Shown in pieces: positions 25,124 to 32,097 of a stretch of DNA of 39,486 bases (position 1 is its first letter; the number at the start of each line of letters is the position of its first letter). The DNA lies in the NCBI GenBank assembly GCA_035403085.1, contig DAONEM010000020.1, positions 1-39,486 on the forward strand. The letters are read 5' to 3'. The position numbers and the translations under genes were made by a program. Source of the stretch: JAMOAD01 sp023621955. Its GTDB lineage: Bacteria; Acidobacteriota; Aminicenantia; JAMOAD01. Below the pieces are notes generated by a model. That model did no database searches. It was not told the origin of the DNA and saw nothing but the letters and a program-made list of their open reading frames with translations.

Positions 25124-25328
25124 ACTCTCGAGGTTCGCCCTCGAGAACAACCTCTCCCTGAGAGACCTTGTTCAAGCCCTGGAACGTCGTCTCCTGGAGG
25201 AGGCGCTCCAGAAGGTCAACTACAACCAAACCCAGGCCGCGGCACTCCTGGGAATCCACCGCAACACCCTCCGGCAAAAGGTCAAGGATTACGGAATCGA
25301 GGAACCTTCGGGCTTCTCCCTCACCTGA
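25098..25328 (+). CDS. Small Fis-type helix-turn-helix protein
   Basis: A 76-aa protein whose C-terminal part is a Fis-family HTH_8: LLEEALQKVNYNQTQAAALLGIHRNTLRQKVKDYGI, with core NQTQAAALLGIHRNTLRQKV. The N-terminal 30 residues (ELSRFALENNLSLRDLVQALE) form a helix that could mediate dimerisation, as in Fis or the tail of NtrC-like activators. There is no AAA+ or receiver part, so it is a free-standing DNA-binding protein. The ATG lies inside the end of cvpA (26-bp overlap). Its 3' end overlaps convergent ridA by 8 bp. Confidence 0.85.
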   Translation: MDLQLRIGELSRFALENNLSLRDLVQALERRLLEEALQKVNYNQTQAAALLGIHRNTLRQKVKDYGIEEPSGFSLT

Positions 25329-25701
25329 AAGCGATCACACTGATCTCGACCTCCGCTCCCTTGGGCAAACCGGCGACCTGAATGACCTCTCTGGCCGGAA
25401 AGGGTTCGTGAAAATGCTTCCTGTACTCTTCGTTCAAAGCGGCAAAGAGAGACATGTCTTGCACAAAAACCGTCACCTTCAAGATTTTATCCAGAGAAGA
25501 GTCCGCCGCCTCCAGGATGGCTTGGATGTTTCGAAAGATGACGCGGACCTCTTTCGCGATGTCACCGCTGATCAGGGCCCCGGTCTCCATGTCGATAGGA
25601 AGCTGACCGGAAACGAAGAGAAGATGATCCAGAAGAACGGCCTGAGAATAAGGGCCGATGGCTGCGGGAGCCGAGAGGGTGAAGACCGCTTTTTTATCCA
25701 T
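25321..25701 (-). CDS. ridA: RidA family enamine/imine deaminase
   Basis: A 126-aa RidA (YjgF/YER057c/UK114) protein that hydrolyses reactive enamines such as 2-aminoacrylate, made by PLP enzymes. Motifs are APAAIGPYSQAV, LFVSGQLPID and the substrate-binding arginine in FPAREVIQVAGLPKGAEVEI. AGGAGG lies 9 nt before the ATG. It is 37 nt downstream of the Memo gene and is probably in the same transcript. It overlaps the Fis-like gene tail to tail. Confidence 0.95.
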   Translation of the reverse strand: MDKKAVFTLSAPAAIGPYSQAVLLDHLLFVSGQLPIDMETGALISGDIAKEVRVIFRNIQAILEAADSSLDKILKVTVFVQDMSLFAALNEEYRKHFHEPFPAREVIQVAGLPKGAEVEISVIAFR

Positions 25702-25738
25702 TTTTTAAATCCTCCTAAGTATGTTCACAATCATCGGT

Positions 25739-26545
25739 TCAGACGAAGAGCACCCCGCCGTACCCCACTACCCCCGTGTAGTCTCCGGTGATCTCTCCAG
25801 AGGTTTGGTAGAGAACGGTCTCTCCCTTCGTCGCGCCCATCTCCTTGAGAGCCGCCAAGGCGGTAACAACCGGGGAGAGGCCGCACATGGTGGTGTGCAT
25901 CTCTTTCACGACTCGCCATAGCCCTTCCGCATCGAGGTTCTCTATCGCCTCCAAAGCCGCACGGTCTTTGCTGACCGCCTCCCCTTGGGGAACGTAGTGG
26001 CTGAAGTCCGTAGAGACGATCAGGGCGACCCGTTCGCCCTCTTCGCGGAGGATCTTCCCGATCCCCTGGCCGACGAGAAGCAACTCCCTCTGGTCGTAAC
26101 TCCCTACGACGAGGGCGACCAACGAGAGAGAGCGGTTACGGTATTGGAGGAAGGGAAGCTGTACCTCCAGAGAGTGCTCCTCCCTGTGGGCCTCTTCGTC
26201 CTCCCTCAGGTAAGGGACATAGAGAAGGAGACGGTCCTGGAGAGTCCTGTTCACCGGACACTCCCCTAGAGGCGTCCTCCAGGCGGACGCCTGAGAGAGA
26301 GAGAAGGGAGAGCCCATCCCGGTATGGTTTGTGCCCAGAAGAAGAACCGTCGAGGGAACCTCCAGCCGCGCGTAGACCTCACCGGCCACGCCTCCGGAGT
26401 AGACGTATCCCGCGTGGGGGACAAGGGCACCTAGAGCCTCGGGACGGACAGAGACCGTGGTAGGAACCTTGGACTGAAGAAGAGCGCGTAACTTCTCTGG
26501 ACTTCCTGGGTAGAACCGGTCTGCCACGAAAGGTTGTCGAACCAT
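25739..26545 (-). CDS. AmmeMemoRadiSam system protein B (Memo family)
   Basis: A 268-aa protein of the Memo family, related to LigB-type ring-opening dioxygenases. Motifs are PFVADRFYPGSPEKLRALL, ALVPHAGYVYSGGVAGEVY, LLGTNHTGMG, ALIVSTDFSHYVP and MCGLSPVVTALAAL; the histidines in PHAGY, NHTG and FSHY are the conserved metal-site set. In many bacteria and archaea Memo is encoded with an AMMECR1 protein and a radical SAM protein of unknown pathway. Neither is in this window. The ATG at 26545 was chosen for its GGAGG site; an upstream in-frame start would overlap mpgP. Confidence 0.92.
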   Translation of the reverse strand: MVRQPFVADRFYPGSPEKLRALLQSKVPTTVSVRPEALGALVPHAGYVYSGGVAGEVYARLEVPSTVLLLGTNHTGMGSPFSLSQASAWRTPLGECPVNRTLQDRLLLYVPYLREDEEAHREEHSLEVQLPFLQYRNRSLSLVALVVGSYDQRELLLVGQGIGKILREEGERVALIVSTDFSHYVPQGEAVSKDRAALEAIENLDAEGLWRVVKEMHTTMCGLSPVVTALAALKEMGATKGETVLYQTSGEITGDYTGVVGYGGVLFV

Positions 26546-26567
26546 GGTTGCCTCCACAGTTTCGAAA

Positions 26568-27404
26568 TCAAGCGCCAAAGAGAGGCAGAAGGGCTTTCAC
26601 GGCCTCGCTCCATCCATCGCTTCCGGAGGAGTTCGTTCGAAGCGCCCTTGCCGCTCCCTTCAAGAGCCTCTCGTCCACTTCCCCGTCCGGTCGTGAGACA
26701 ATCACGGGAAGATCGGCCATATTGAGCATCTCGAGATCGTTTCCGCTGTCCCCTAGGGCCATCAACCAGATCTCCCCCCGGACAAGCCCCAACGTCGTAA
26801 AGAGGAGGGAGAGGGCCTTGGCTTTGTCGTAATCCCCTGTGAGGTGGTAAAAGCGGTTCCCCCGCTGGACCCTGTAGCCGCGGTAGGAGAACTCTTCGCT
26901 CAGAAGGGCCTCGTACTCATCGCTCCGGTTGAGGGTAAAGAAGGGGATGTCGTGTTCCCTCTGCTTGGTCAGAGAGAGAACGTCCACCGGAATCTCCAGG
27001 AGCGAGGAGAGTTCCTCAAGGGGAAGAGAGTCCAGGGTCAGAAGGGGAAGGGCGTTCTTCTCCCTGACCTCTTGAAAGGCTGTCAGGAGTTTTTCCCGGG
27101 AAGGACCTAGCCTCTGGACACGGTAAACCCCACGCTTCTCAGCCTCCAGAACGATGTTGCGGCTTTTTAGAAAGCTCTCGGAGTAGTAGACTGCAGCCCC
27201 GTTCTCAACGATGAAGGGATCGTCCAGACCGTATCTTTTTTGAAGGGTGAGGGCCTCGACCGCCGGTTTTGAGGTGGCGAAGACGACCGGGACCCCGGCC
27301 CTCCTGAGCTCCGGCAGAAGGGCGGCGCTCCTTTCGCCCTTAAAATCTTCCAGGTTCAGGAAAGTCCCATCCAGGTCCGTGGCAATCCAAATCGATGGCC
27401 TCAT
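26568..27404 (-). CDS. mpgP: Mannosyl-3-phosphoglycerate phosphatase (HAD family)
   Basis: A 278-aa HAD-IIB phosphatase. Motif I is ATDLDGTFLN, motif II lies in VVFATSKPAVEALTLQ, and motif IV is LMALGDSGNDLEML. A cap domain lies between about 85 and 200. The combination of FATSKPAVE, FIVENGAAVYY and GRNRFYHLT-like RGNRFYHLTGDYDKAKAL is typical of MPGP, which makes mannosylglycerate, a compatible solute of thermophiles and halophiles. The synthase MpgS is not in the window, so YedP-type phosphatase remains an alternative. The promoter lies 6 nt before the ATG with no ribosome site (leaderless). Confidence 0.82.
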   Translation of the reverse strand: MRPSIWIATDLDGTFLNLEDFKGERSAALLPELRRAGVPVVFATSKPAVEALTLQKRYGLDDPFIVENGAAVYYSESFLKSRNIVLEAEKRGVYRVQRLGPSREKLLTAFQEVREKNALPLLTLDSLPLEELSSLLEIPVDVLSLTKQREHDIPFFTLNRSDEYEALLSEEFSYRGYRVQRGNRFYHLTGDYDKAKALSLLFTTLGLVRGEIWLMALGDSGNDLEMLNMADLPVIVSRPDGEVDERLLKGAARALRTNSSGSDGWSEAVKALLPLFGA

Positions 27405-27410
27405 AAGAAG

Positions 27411-27439
27411 AGTTTAATGAAAAAGGGTCGGAAAGTCAA
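27411..27439 (-). promoter_or_regulatory. Promoter of mpgP-memo-ridA (leaderless)
   Basis: On the complement TTGACT (27439-27434), 17-bp spacer, TAAACT (27416-27411), then CTTCTT and the ATG at 27404. There is no Shine-Dalgarno sequence. Confidence 0.7.
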
Positions 27440-27461
27440 ACATCCCCGCTTCTGAAGGGCT

Positions 27462-27490
27462 TTGGACTTTTTATCTCCATCGGTTATAAT
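27462..27490 (+). promoter_or_regulatory. Promoter of the DUF4412-like/KdsC operon
   Basis: TTGGAC (27462-27467), 17-bp spacer, consensus TATAAT (27485-27490). A leader of about 23 nt holds TAGGAGGAG before the ATG, so this unit is conventional, in contrast with its divergent neighbour. Confidence 0.8.
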
Positions 27491-27519
27491 GGGAGTCAAT
27501 TCTCTCTTAGGAGGAGACG

Positions 27520-28239
27520 ATGAAAAAGTTTCTGCTGGTAGCCTCGCTGATAATGGCTTTCACCGTGGCCATGAGCGCCGACGTCTACATCAAGACGAAG
27601 AACCATACCGATGCGATCAAGATGATGGGGAAAGAGAACCCCGCCAAGGATGAGATCTCCGAGCAATGGCTCGGCGAAGGGCGGATGGTCAGCATCTCCA
27701 AGGGGAACGTTGTGATTATGGACGTCAACAAGATGAAGATGTTCATGGTTGACCATGCCAAGAAGAGCTACATAGAGACGGCTCTTCCTCTGGACTTCTC
27801 CAAGCTCTTCCCGCCGGAGATCGCCGCGATGATGGGTCAGATGAAGATCACCGTGGACGTGAAGGCCAACGGGTTGGCCCAGAAGGTCAACGGTTTCAAC
27901 GCCAAGGGCTACGATGTCACCATGACCATGATGGGAATGCCTATTCAGATGAAGGTCTGGGCCTCCACGGAGGTTCCTTTCAAGTGGCAGGGCTACCAGG
28001 AGAAACTCCTCTCCCAGCTTCTCCGCCTGCAGATGCAGATCGACGAGGCCGGCGTCAAAGAGATGAGTGAAATCCAGGGTTTCTGGGTCGCCTCTGAGAC
28101 CAAGGCCGGAGGGATGATCTCCTCCCGAAGCGACGTGGTTGAGATCTCTCAGAAAGCCGCTCCCGCCGGGATCTACGATGTTCCCGCCGGGTACGCCAAG
28201 AAGACCGCCTTCACTATGGAAGACATGCAGCGTCAGTGA
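27520..28239 (+). CDS. Secreted DUF4412-like protein
   Basis: A 239-aa protein with a signal peptide (MKKFLLVASLIMAFTVAMSA) and a beta-rich mature part. Its layout suggests a LolA/DUF4412-like fold that binds a hydrophobic ligand. It is unusually rich in methionine, for example MDVNKMKMFMVDH, IAAMMGQMKITV and MTMMGMPIQMK. AGGAGGAG precedes the ATG. It is followed 6 nt later by a KdsC-like phosphatase gene. The family assignment is by fold impression and is not firm. Confidence 0.75.
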   Translation: MKKFLLVASLIMAFTVAMSADVYIKTKNHTDAIKMMGKENPAKDEISEQWLGEGRMVSISKGNVVIMDVNKMKMFMVDHAKKSYIETALPLDFSKLFPPEIAAMMGQMKITVDVKANGLAQKVNGFNAKGYDVTMTMMGMPIQMKVWASTEVPFKWQGYQEKLLSQLLRLQMQIDEAGVKEMSEIQGFWVASETKAGGMISSRSDVVEISQKAAPAGIYDVPAGYAKKTAFTMEDMQRQ

Positions 28240-28245
28240 GGAGCT

Positions 28246-28791
28246 GTGGAAGAGAGAATGAGGCGTCCTTGGGAGAGGGCCAGGAAGGTGAGGCTTCTTC
28301 TCACCGACGTTGACGGGACCCTGACCGACGGCCGCCTCTTCCTCCTCTCCCAAGGGGAGGAGGTCAAAGGGTACGATGTCAAGGATGGGGCCGGGATCCT
28401 CCTGGCCCGAAGGGGGGGGATCGAGGTCGGCTTCGTCACAGGGAAGAGCTCTCCCGGTGTCGCCCTCCGAGCCTCCCATCTAGGAGTAGAAGAGCTTCAT
28501 ATGGGCGTGAAAGAGAAGGTCTCCGCCCTGGAGGAGATCTGGGCCCGCCGTGGTCTCACCCCCGAGGAGACCCTCTTCCTTGGCGACGACATCATGGACC
28601 TGAAGGCCATGGAGAGATCCGGCCTTGGTGTTGCCGTTGCCGACGCTCACCCCTTCTTGCGGAGAAAGGCGGACTACGTGACCCAGGCCAAGGGAGGGAG
28701 CGGGGCCCTTCGGGAGGTCATCGAGATGGTCTTAGCCTCCCGGGGCGGGAGAGAGGAGTTAGCCCTCTTTCTCAGCCGTTTTCAGCGTTAA
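28246..28791 (+). CDS. kdsC: KdsC-like phosphatase (Kdo 8-phosphate phosphatase, HAD)
   Basis: A 181-aa HAD-superfamily enzyme with no cap domain. Motif I is LLLTDVDGTLTDG, motif II FVTGKSSPGVALRA, the conserved lysine lies in GVKEKVSALEEI, and motif IV is FLGDDIMDLKAMERSGLGVAV. KdsC removes phosphate from Kdo 8-phosphate in LPS core synthesis and forms tetramers. The close relative that acts on KDN/legionaminate precursors cannot be excluded. The GTG at 28246 or the ATG at 28258 could start it. A G8 tract lies at 28412-28419 (codons for RRGG). Its 3' end overlaps convergent comF by 20 bp. Confidence 0.85.
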   Translation: MEERMRRPWERARKVRLLLTDVDGTLTDGRLFLLSQGEEVKGYDVKDGAGILLARRGGIEVGFVTGKSSPGVALRASHLGVEELHMGVKEKVSALEEIWARRGLTPEETLFLGDDIMDLKAMERSGLGVAVADAHPFLRRKADYVTQAKGGSGALREVIEMVLASRGGREELALFLSRFQR

Positions 28792-29518
28792 ACGCGGGTT
28801 CTTCGGGGTTGATCACGGAAGTGGCAGGCGGCGCATCGGCCACCGCCAGAGTCAGGATGTCGATACGGGAGAGCCCCAGAGGTTCGAGGGTCTTGTAGAG
28901 CTCTTCAAAGGTGGCCCCCGTCGTGAAGACATCATCGACGACCAGCAGGGATTTCCCTTTCCACGCGGTGGAATCGACCCCCTTCTTCAAGGCAAAGGAG
29001 CCGGAAAGGTTCCGGGAGCGTTCTCTCTTCCCCAGAAGGGCCTGGGGAAGGGTTTCCCTCTTCTTGGCCACCAGATCTCCGGTAGGGATCTTCCACCTCC
29101 CAGAGAGGTAAGCGGCCAGGAGCCGGGACTGGTTGTAACCCCTCCGCCGCCTCTTCCTCCTGGTCAGGGGAACCGGTTGAAGAAGGTCGTAGGGGATCGG
29201 TTTCTCTTCGAATCGGTCGATGACCTGGTCGAAGAGGAGGGGGCCCAAGGGCATACACCCCTGGTATTTAAAGAGGTAGATCATGTCCTTGACCTTCCCC
29301 TGAAAACGGTAGAAAGAGAGTAGACGGCCTTTCTCAAGGGGAAGAACGGGATGGCGGAAAGCGAAAGGAAGGGCCTCTTGGCGGCACTCCTGGCAAACGA
29401 TATACTCCGAACCCTTCAACCCTTTTCCACAGATTCTACAGAAGGAGGGAAAGAGAAAGTTGAGGAAGGAGAGGACCGCTCTCTTTACAGGAAGCCCTTT
29501 TCCTTTTTCTCTTGACAT
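28772..29518 (-). CDS. ComF family phosphoribosyltransferase-like protein
   Basis: A 248-aa protein with an N-terminal C4 zinc-ribbon (FCRICGKGLKGSEYIVCQEC) and a PRTase domain. YLFKYQG and RRRRGYNQSRLLA are hallmark ComF segments, and LLVVDDVFTTGATFEEL is the PRPP-binding loop. ComF/GntX proteins act in DNA uptake or purine salvage, with ComF proposed to work with the ComFA helicase. The ATG at 29518 lies inside the end of the DksA-like gene, which indicates an operon. A TTG at 29527 is an alternative start. Confidence 0.88.
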   Translation of the reverse strand: MSREKGKGLPVKRAVLSFLNFLFPSFCRICGKGLKGSEYIVCQECRQEALPFAFRHPVLPLEKGRLLSFYRFQGKVKDMIYLFKYQGCMPLGPLLFDQVIDRFEEKPIPYDLLQPVPLTRRKRRRRGYNQSRLLAAYLSGRWKIPTGDLVAKKRETLPQALLGKRERSRNLSGSFALKKGVDSTAWKGKSLLVVDDVFTTGATFEELYKTLEPLGLSRIDILTLAVADAPPATSVINPEEPAFNAENG

Positions 29519-29844
29519 TCCACGCAATACTTGGCCCAGGGGATGGCCTCTATGCGTTTGGGGTTGATCTCATCCTTACACCCCTCGCAGACACCGAAGT
29601 TCCCTTCCTTGATCTTCCCCAAGGCGGACTCTATGGCCTTGAAAGTTTCCAGCTCCCGGGTCGAGAGTTGAGAGAGGTAGTGGAGGCTGTAGTGGGATAC
29701 GGAACGGTCCCCTTCATCCTGAGCGCCCCGGGAGTCCGTATCGGCGGTGCGGTCAATGATCTCGTCGAGAGAGGAGACGATCTCCTGCATTTTGTCAAGG
29801 AGCTTCTTCTCCATCCTTTTAATGAAAGCATCCGAGAGCCCCAT
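29485..29844 (-). CDS. DksA/TraR family C4 zinc-finger protein
   Basis: A 119-aa protein. The N-terminal 70 residues form a predicted coiled coil (FIKRMEKKLLDKMQEIVSSL), and the C-terminal zinc finger is CEGC - 17 residues - CVEC. The middle stretch LSTRELETFKAIESALGKIKEGNFGVCEGC (core ALGKIKEGNFGVCEGC) is characteristic of DksA/TraR. These proteins enter the RNA polymerase secondary channel and adjust transcription with or without ppGpp. AGGAGGAG lies before the ATG. It precedes comF in an operon (34-bp overlap). Confidence 0.9.
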   Translation of the reverse strand: MGLSDAFIKRMEKKLLDKMQEIVSSLDEIIDRTADTDSRGAQDEGDRSVSHYSLHYLSQLSTRELETFKAIESALGKIKEGNFGVCEGCKDEINPKRIEAIPWAKYCVECQEKKEKGFL

Positions 29845-29868
29845 CTTCTCCTCCTAGAGGGATAGGGT

Positions 29869-29897
29869 ATTTTACGGGAAGCCGAGTCGCTTGTCAA
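29869..29897 (-). promoter_or_regulatory. Promoter of the dksA-like/comF operon
   Basis: Complement TTGACA (29897-29892), 17-bp spacer, TAAAAT (29874-29869). A short leader then carries AGGAGGAG before the ATG at 29844. Confidence 0.8.
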
Positions 29898-29961
29898 GGA
29901 GGGCGACGGTGGCGAACCCTGAAGGATGAATGTCGTCTATTTTGTCGAAAAGCCCTTTTCT

Positions 29962-29989
29962 TTGAGTCCTCTTCTTAGTAGTGTATAAT
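29962..29989 (+). promoter_or_regulatory. Promoter of the 30022 membrane-protein gene
   Basis: TTGAGT (29962-29967), 16-bp spacer, consensus TATAAT (29984-29989). Transcription should begin near 29996, only 2-3 nt before an ATG at 29999. Confidence 0.7.
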
Positions 29990-29998
29990 CGGGAAAGT

Positions 29999-30025
29999 AT
30001 GGCGGAGCGAGGAGAAGAATCGTGA
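29999..30025 (+). CDS. Possible 8-codon leader ORF overlapping the 30022 start
   Basis: ATG at 29999 opens the short frame MAERGEES and stops at TGA 30023-30025. That stop overlaps the GTG start of the next gene (GTGA). The -10 box ends 9 nt before the ATG, so ribosomes could load on an almost leaderless end and be handed to the GTG. The ribosome-like GAGGAG for the GTG lies inside this frame. It may simply be untranslated leader. Confidence 0.3.
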   Translation: MAERGEES

Positions 30026-32067
30026 GAACGGATCTTTGGAAAGCTATTGTTCGCGGCTTCTCCTTTCGGCTCTCCCCTGGCGCAAAAAGGGTTCTCTACC
30101 CCCTCTTCCTCTCCCTGGCCCTCCTCTCCCTCTGGTTCCTTGCGGCGGCCTACACCACGGGAGGGTTCGACCTGGGAGTTGTCAACCTCCGGAACCGAGG
30201 AATCCTCTGGATCCTCCTCTTGCTCTTCGGGCTCCCGCTTCTGACGGTTTTTAGAGATAAAACGGCCCGTCTCTGGAGACAGTGTATGGAGAGGGACAGA
30301 ATCGCCCCCCTCCTCCTCTTTTTGCTCTTCACACTGGTCTTACTGTGGTCTTGGGACATCCCTCTCCGAATCGAAGGGGACGGTGTCGGCTACTACTCCT
30401 ACCTTCGCTCCGCCGTTATCGACGGAGACCTGAAATTCGCCAACGAATTCAAGACCCTGGAGAGTTGGCGCTACGGCCTGCCCCTCCCCACCGACAACAC
30501 CCAGACAGGCTTTGTCCCCAACCCCTACTCCATCGGCCCGGCCCTTCTCTGGTCGCCTTTCTTCCTCTTGGTCTTGATCTCAGGCCCACTTCTCGCCCCT
30601 CTGGGACTCTCTTTCCCACTGGACGGCTACTCCCTCCCCTTCCTCTACGGCGTCTCTCTGGGAGCCAGAATCTACGGTCTTCTCGCCCTCTGGATGCTTT
30701 ACCGTTCCCTCCGGCGCCTCTTCTCCCCCTTCGTCTCCCTGACTGCCCTCCTGGCGGTCTGGCTGGCGACCCCCCTCACCTATTACTTCGTCGCCGAAAC
30801 CTTCATGTCCCACCTCCTCTCCTTCTTCGCCGTCTCCCTTCTGATCTACACGGTCTCCCTTCACGGCGGGAGGAAGAGCCCGCTAGGATGGTCTCTGATC
30901 GGAGCCTCTCTCGGGCTGACCGGGCTGGTGCGTTGGCAGGATCTGACTTTCGGCATCCTTCCCCTGGCCGTTCTTCTGGCCCTCTGGTTCGGGAAAAGGC
31001 TCACGCCGAAGGAGAGGTTGCTCACCGGCGCAGCCTTCGGGGGAGGGGCTCTAGTGGTTCTTCTCCCCCAGCTCTTCATCTTTCGGATCCTCTACGGTTT
31101 CTGGTTGGGAATCCCTCAGGGCACGGAGTTCGTCTCCCTTGTCCCCCGACACCTCTGGGAGGTTCTCTTCTCACCCCTTCACGGCCTCTTCTCCTGGCAC
31201 CCCCTCACGCTCCTGGCCGTTATCGGCCTCCTTGCCGCGACCACTCGGAGGGTCTGGCGCGTCACCGCCCTCTGGTTTCTGACCGCCTTCGCCCTGCAGG
31301 TCCTCTTCAATTCCACACTCCCCCAATGGTGGGGAGGTCACGCCTTCGGTATGAGACGGCTCATCAACTCCGCCCCCCTCTGGACCTTCGGATTCGCCTT
31401 TCTCCTTACCCTCGGCTCCCGGAGAAAGGTGTGGATCCCCTCTCTGACCCTCCTGGCCCTGCTCCTCTCGTTGGTGAACTTCTCCCTCATCAAGGCCTAC
31501 CGTCTTCAAGCCTTCCACCACGAGAAGCCCCTTCCCATCGGCCAGATTTTGGGGTATGCCCTGGGAGAGCTGAAAGGGGAGAGCCCTAAGCCTCTCTTCG
31601 ACACGAGCACCGAATTGGAAGAGAGGAAGAGGGGAGTCGATCAATTTTTTCGCTCCATGCCCCCACACTCCCTTCTATTGAACCTCTCCACGGAAGAGAG
31701 GGATTCTTACGTCGATCTCTGTACTTTCAGCCTCTTCTCGGAGAAGGCGATCTTCCCTGTGACCCTGGACGAGAGAGAGTGGACGAAGATGGAGTTTTTC
31801 GGTCGCCTGGTCTCCCTCCTGGGAGAGACCCCCTCGCTGAGAGAGGTCTACCTTCCAGGCTTCTCTTGGGAGAAAGAGGCCCCCGGAGCCGGCGTAAAAT
31901 TGGCCTACAAGATGAACCACTACCCGCCCCTCTCCAAGACTCTCTACAACAACATCTACACACTCTCACCCAGGGTCGCCGAGATTCTCCGGAAAGGGGG
32001 CCTGACGGTTCAGGAGAGCTCCTTCGGCTCCGTACAGACCTACAAGATCCGGCTGTACGAAGATTAG
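30022..32067 (+). CDS. Polytopic membrane protein, GT-C glycosyltransferase-like
   Basis: A 681-aa inner-membrane protein with about 11-12 helices and a C-terminal extracytoplasmic part of about 150 residues. After the third helix comes LRIEGDGVGYYSYLRSAVID, an acidic loop placed like the first catalytic loop of GT-C (PMT/ArnT/GT39-type) enzymes that use polyprenyl-phosphate sugars. FVPNPYSIGPALLWSPFFLL and GLTGLVRWQDLTFGILPL also fit that architecture. The start is GTG at 30022, with GGAG upstream and no better ATG. It stands alone on the plus strand and converges on a serine hydrolase gene. The sugar and acceptor are unknown. Confidence 0.75.
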   Translation: MRTDLWKAIVRGFSFRLSPGAKRVLYPLFLSLALLSLWFLAAAYTTGGFDLGVVNLRNRGILWILLLLFGLPLLTVFRDKTARLWRQCMERDRIAPLLLFLLFTLVLLWSWDIPLRIEGDGVGYYSYLRSAVIDGDLKFANEFKTLESWRYGLPLPTDNTQTGFVPNPYSIGPALLWSPFFLLVLISGPLLAPLGLSFPLDGYSLPFLYGVSLGARIYGLLALWMLYRSLRRLFSPFVSLTALLAVWLATPLTYYFVAETFMSHLLSFFAVSLLIYTVSLHGGRKSPLGWSLIGASLGLTGLVRWQDLTFGILPLAVLLALWFGKRLTPKERLLTGAAFGGGALVVLLPQLFIFRILYGFWLGIPQGTEFVSLVPRHLWEVLFSPLHGLFSWHPLTLLAVIGLLAATTRRVWRVTALWFLTAFALQVLFNSTLPQWWGGHAFGMRRLINSAPLWTFGFAFLLTLGSRRKVWIPSLTLLALLLSLVNFSLIKAYRLQAFHHEKPLPIGQILGYALGELKGESPKPLFDTSTELEERKRGVDQFFRSMPPHSLLLNLSTEERDSYVDLCTFSLFSEKAIFPVTLDEREWTKMEFFGRLVSLLGETPSLREVYLPGFSWEKEAPGAGVKLAYKMNHYPPLSKTLYNNIYTLSPRVAEILRKGGLTVQESSFGSVQTYKIRLYED

Positions 32068-32097
32068 CCGGCCGAGAACCCGGCGGGGGAGAGCCTC

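Noticed and set aside
25718..25723. CATACT as a -10 box for ridA
   Set aside because: It directly abuts the AGGAGG of ridA, so transcription would start within or after the ribosome site; co-transcription with the Memo gene is more likely.
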